NCBI GenBank assembly: GCA_018896355.1
Contig: JAHIMW010000119.1
Location: 1-14,085 of the forward strand
DNA length: 14,085 nucleotides
Reading direction: 5' to 3'
Source: Pseudomonadota bacterium
Lineage (GTDB): Bacteria > Desulfobacterota > Syntrophia > Syntrophales > UBA5619
Positions 13,846 through 14,085 of this stretch are shown here, piece after piece. Position 1 is the first letter of the stretch; every line of letters begins with the position of its first letter. The notes under the pieces are model-generated. The model was not told where the DNA came from. It saw only the letters and a list, made by a program, of their open reading frames with translations, and did no database searches. The position numbers and the translations under genes were made by a program.

Positions 13846-14085
13846 ATGAAGAAGATCAGCATCGGTAGTTTCGAGGTTGGCGGGGGCGCTCCTCTTGTGC
13901 TCATCGCCGGTCCCTGCGTGATCGAGGATGAAGAAAAAACCATGGAGATTGCCCGTGATCTGAAGCGGCTGACGGGGAAGCGGCAATCGAAGGCACCGCG
14001 CAGCTCATCTTCATTGACCGCAAAACTGAAGCGCGTCCAATGGCAGAGAAACTGTTGGAGATGTACAAAAAAGTCGGCGCGAAAA
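13846..14085 (+). CDS. kdsA: KdsA (KDO-8-phosphate synthase) N-terminus; reading lost near 13980
   Basis: The ATG at 13846 has GAGGAG five nt upstream and lies 18 nt after the TPR gene. The first 45 residues, MKKISIGSFEVGGGAPLVLI onward through AGPCVIEDEEKTMEIARDLKRLTGK, match the start of 3-deoxy-D-manno-octulosonate 8-phosphate synthase, which joins phosphoenolpyruvate and arabinose 5-phosphate in lipopolysaccharide core synthesis. After K45 (13980) the frame stays open to the window end, but the sequence becomes RQSKAPRSSSSLTAK, low-complexity and unlike KdsA, where LGIPFIFKASFDKANR would be expected. The last 105 bases read as a better protein in another frame. The gene is therefore broken here, either in the genome or by an assembly join. 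Confidence 0.8.
   Translation, partial: MKKISIGSFEVGGGAPLVLIAGPCVIEDEEKTMEIARDLKRLTGKRQSKAPRSSSSLTAKLKRVQWQRNCWRCTKKSARK
13977..14085 (+). other. Unrelated coding fragment in a different frame, joined to kdsA
   Basis: Read from 13977, the frame shifted relative to kdsA gives EAAIEGTAQLIFIDRKTEA followed by RPMAEKLLEMYKKVGAK up to the window end. This has normal amino-acid composition and a helical pattern, unlike the kdsA frame over the same bases. I do not recognise the protein. The 8-mer GAAGCGGC occurs both at 13962-13969 and at the junction (13977-13984), which could be microhomology at a join. Confidence 0.45.

Noticed and set aside
11803..13986. 727-residue open frame on the minus strand opposite the TPR gene
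   Set aside because: It arises from the regular codon pattern of the TPR repeats; its composition (L, R, I, G, H rich) is typical of antisense shadows, and the plus strand has clear TPR periodicity.
1..14085. CRISPR array, insertion sequence or transposase
   Set aside because: I found no regularly spaced identical repeats, no transposase-like protein and no terminal inverted repeats in the window.

Overview
The window looks like chromosomal DNA of an anaerobic deltaproteobacterium-type organism (Desulfobacterota; Syntrophales or Geobacter-like relatives are my best guess). The basis is the gene order rpsF-rpsR-DUF2232-rplI-dnaB, a selenocysteine-type formate dehydrogenase with a NuoG-like N-terminus, and moderate-to-high GC. 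The taxonomic call is inference from gene order and protein style, not from a search.

Layout. Positions 1-3951 (minus strand) hold a ribosomal/replication operon: rpsF (bS6, TTG start, long acidic/proline tail), rpsR (bS18), a polytopic DUF2232/YybS-like membrane protein, rplI (bL9), dnaB (replicative helicase) and the first 23 codons of a HAD-family hydrolase cut by the window edge. Upstream lies tRNA-Arg(CCG) at 4074-4150 on the same strand. Positions 4366-6305 (plus strand) hold an exported AMIN/amidase_3/LysM N-acetylmuramoyl-L-alanine amidase (amiC-like), overlapped by ATGA with an unrecognised small exported protein. Positions 6378-7850 (minus) hold a GC-rich 14-TM-type DHA2 (EmrB/QacA-like) drug exporter. 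Positions 8060-10726 (minus) hold formate dehydrogenase alpha subunit. Positions 10883-14085 (plus) hold xerD, a large membrane-anchored TPR protein and the 5' end of kdsA, whose reading is lost near 13980.

The most important point is that the formate dehydrogenase is a single selenoprotein gene. A conventional ORF call splits it at the in-frame TGA at 9691-9689. That TGA sits in the active-site context HCARL-U-HSS and is followed, 18 nt later, by a GGTCT apical loop on a 7-bp stem, the geometry of the E. coli fdhF SECIS. Read through, it gives an 888-residue enzyme with all ligands for five Fe-S clusters plus the Mo/W-bis-pterin site, but no NuoE/NuoF-like partner genes lie beside it.

The second point is a pair of near-duplicate promoter modules (61 nt, 46/61 identical, same spacing) in front of the formate dehydrogenase and the drug exporter: TTGACA-17-TATCCT, a conserved spacer, and a shared AGTTCTTATCAA element just after the predicted transcription start. 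They suggest common control of the two genes. Next to the exporter copy lies a 38-nt near-copy of the amiC 3' end, a scar that implies rearrangement around an apparently acquired exporter gene.
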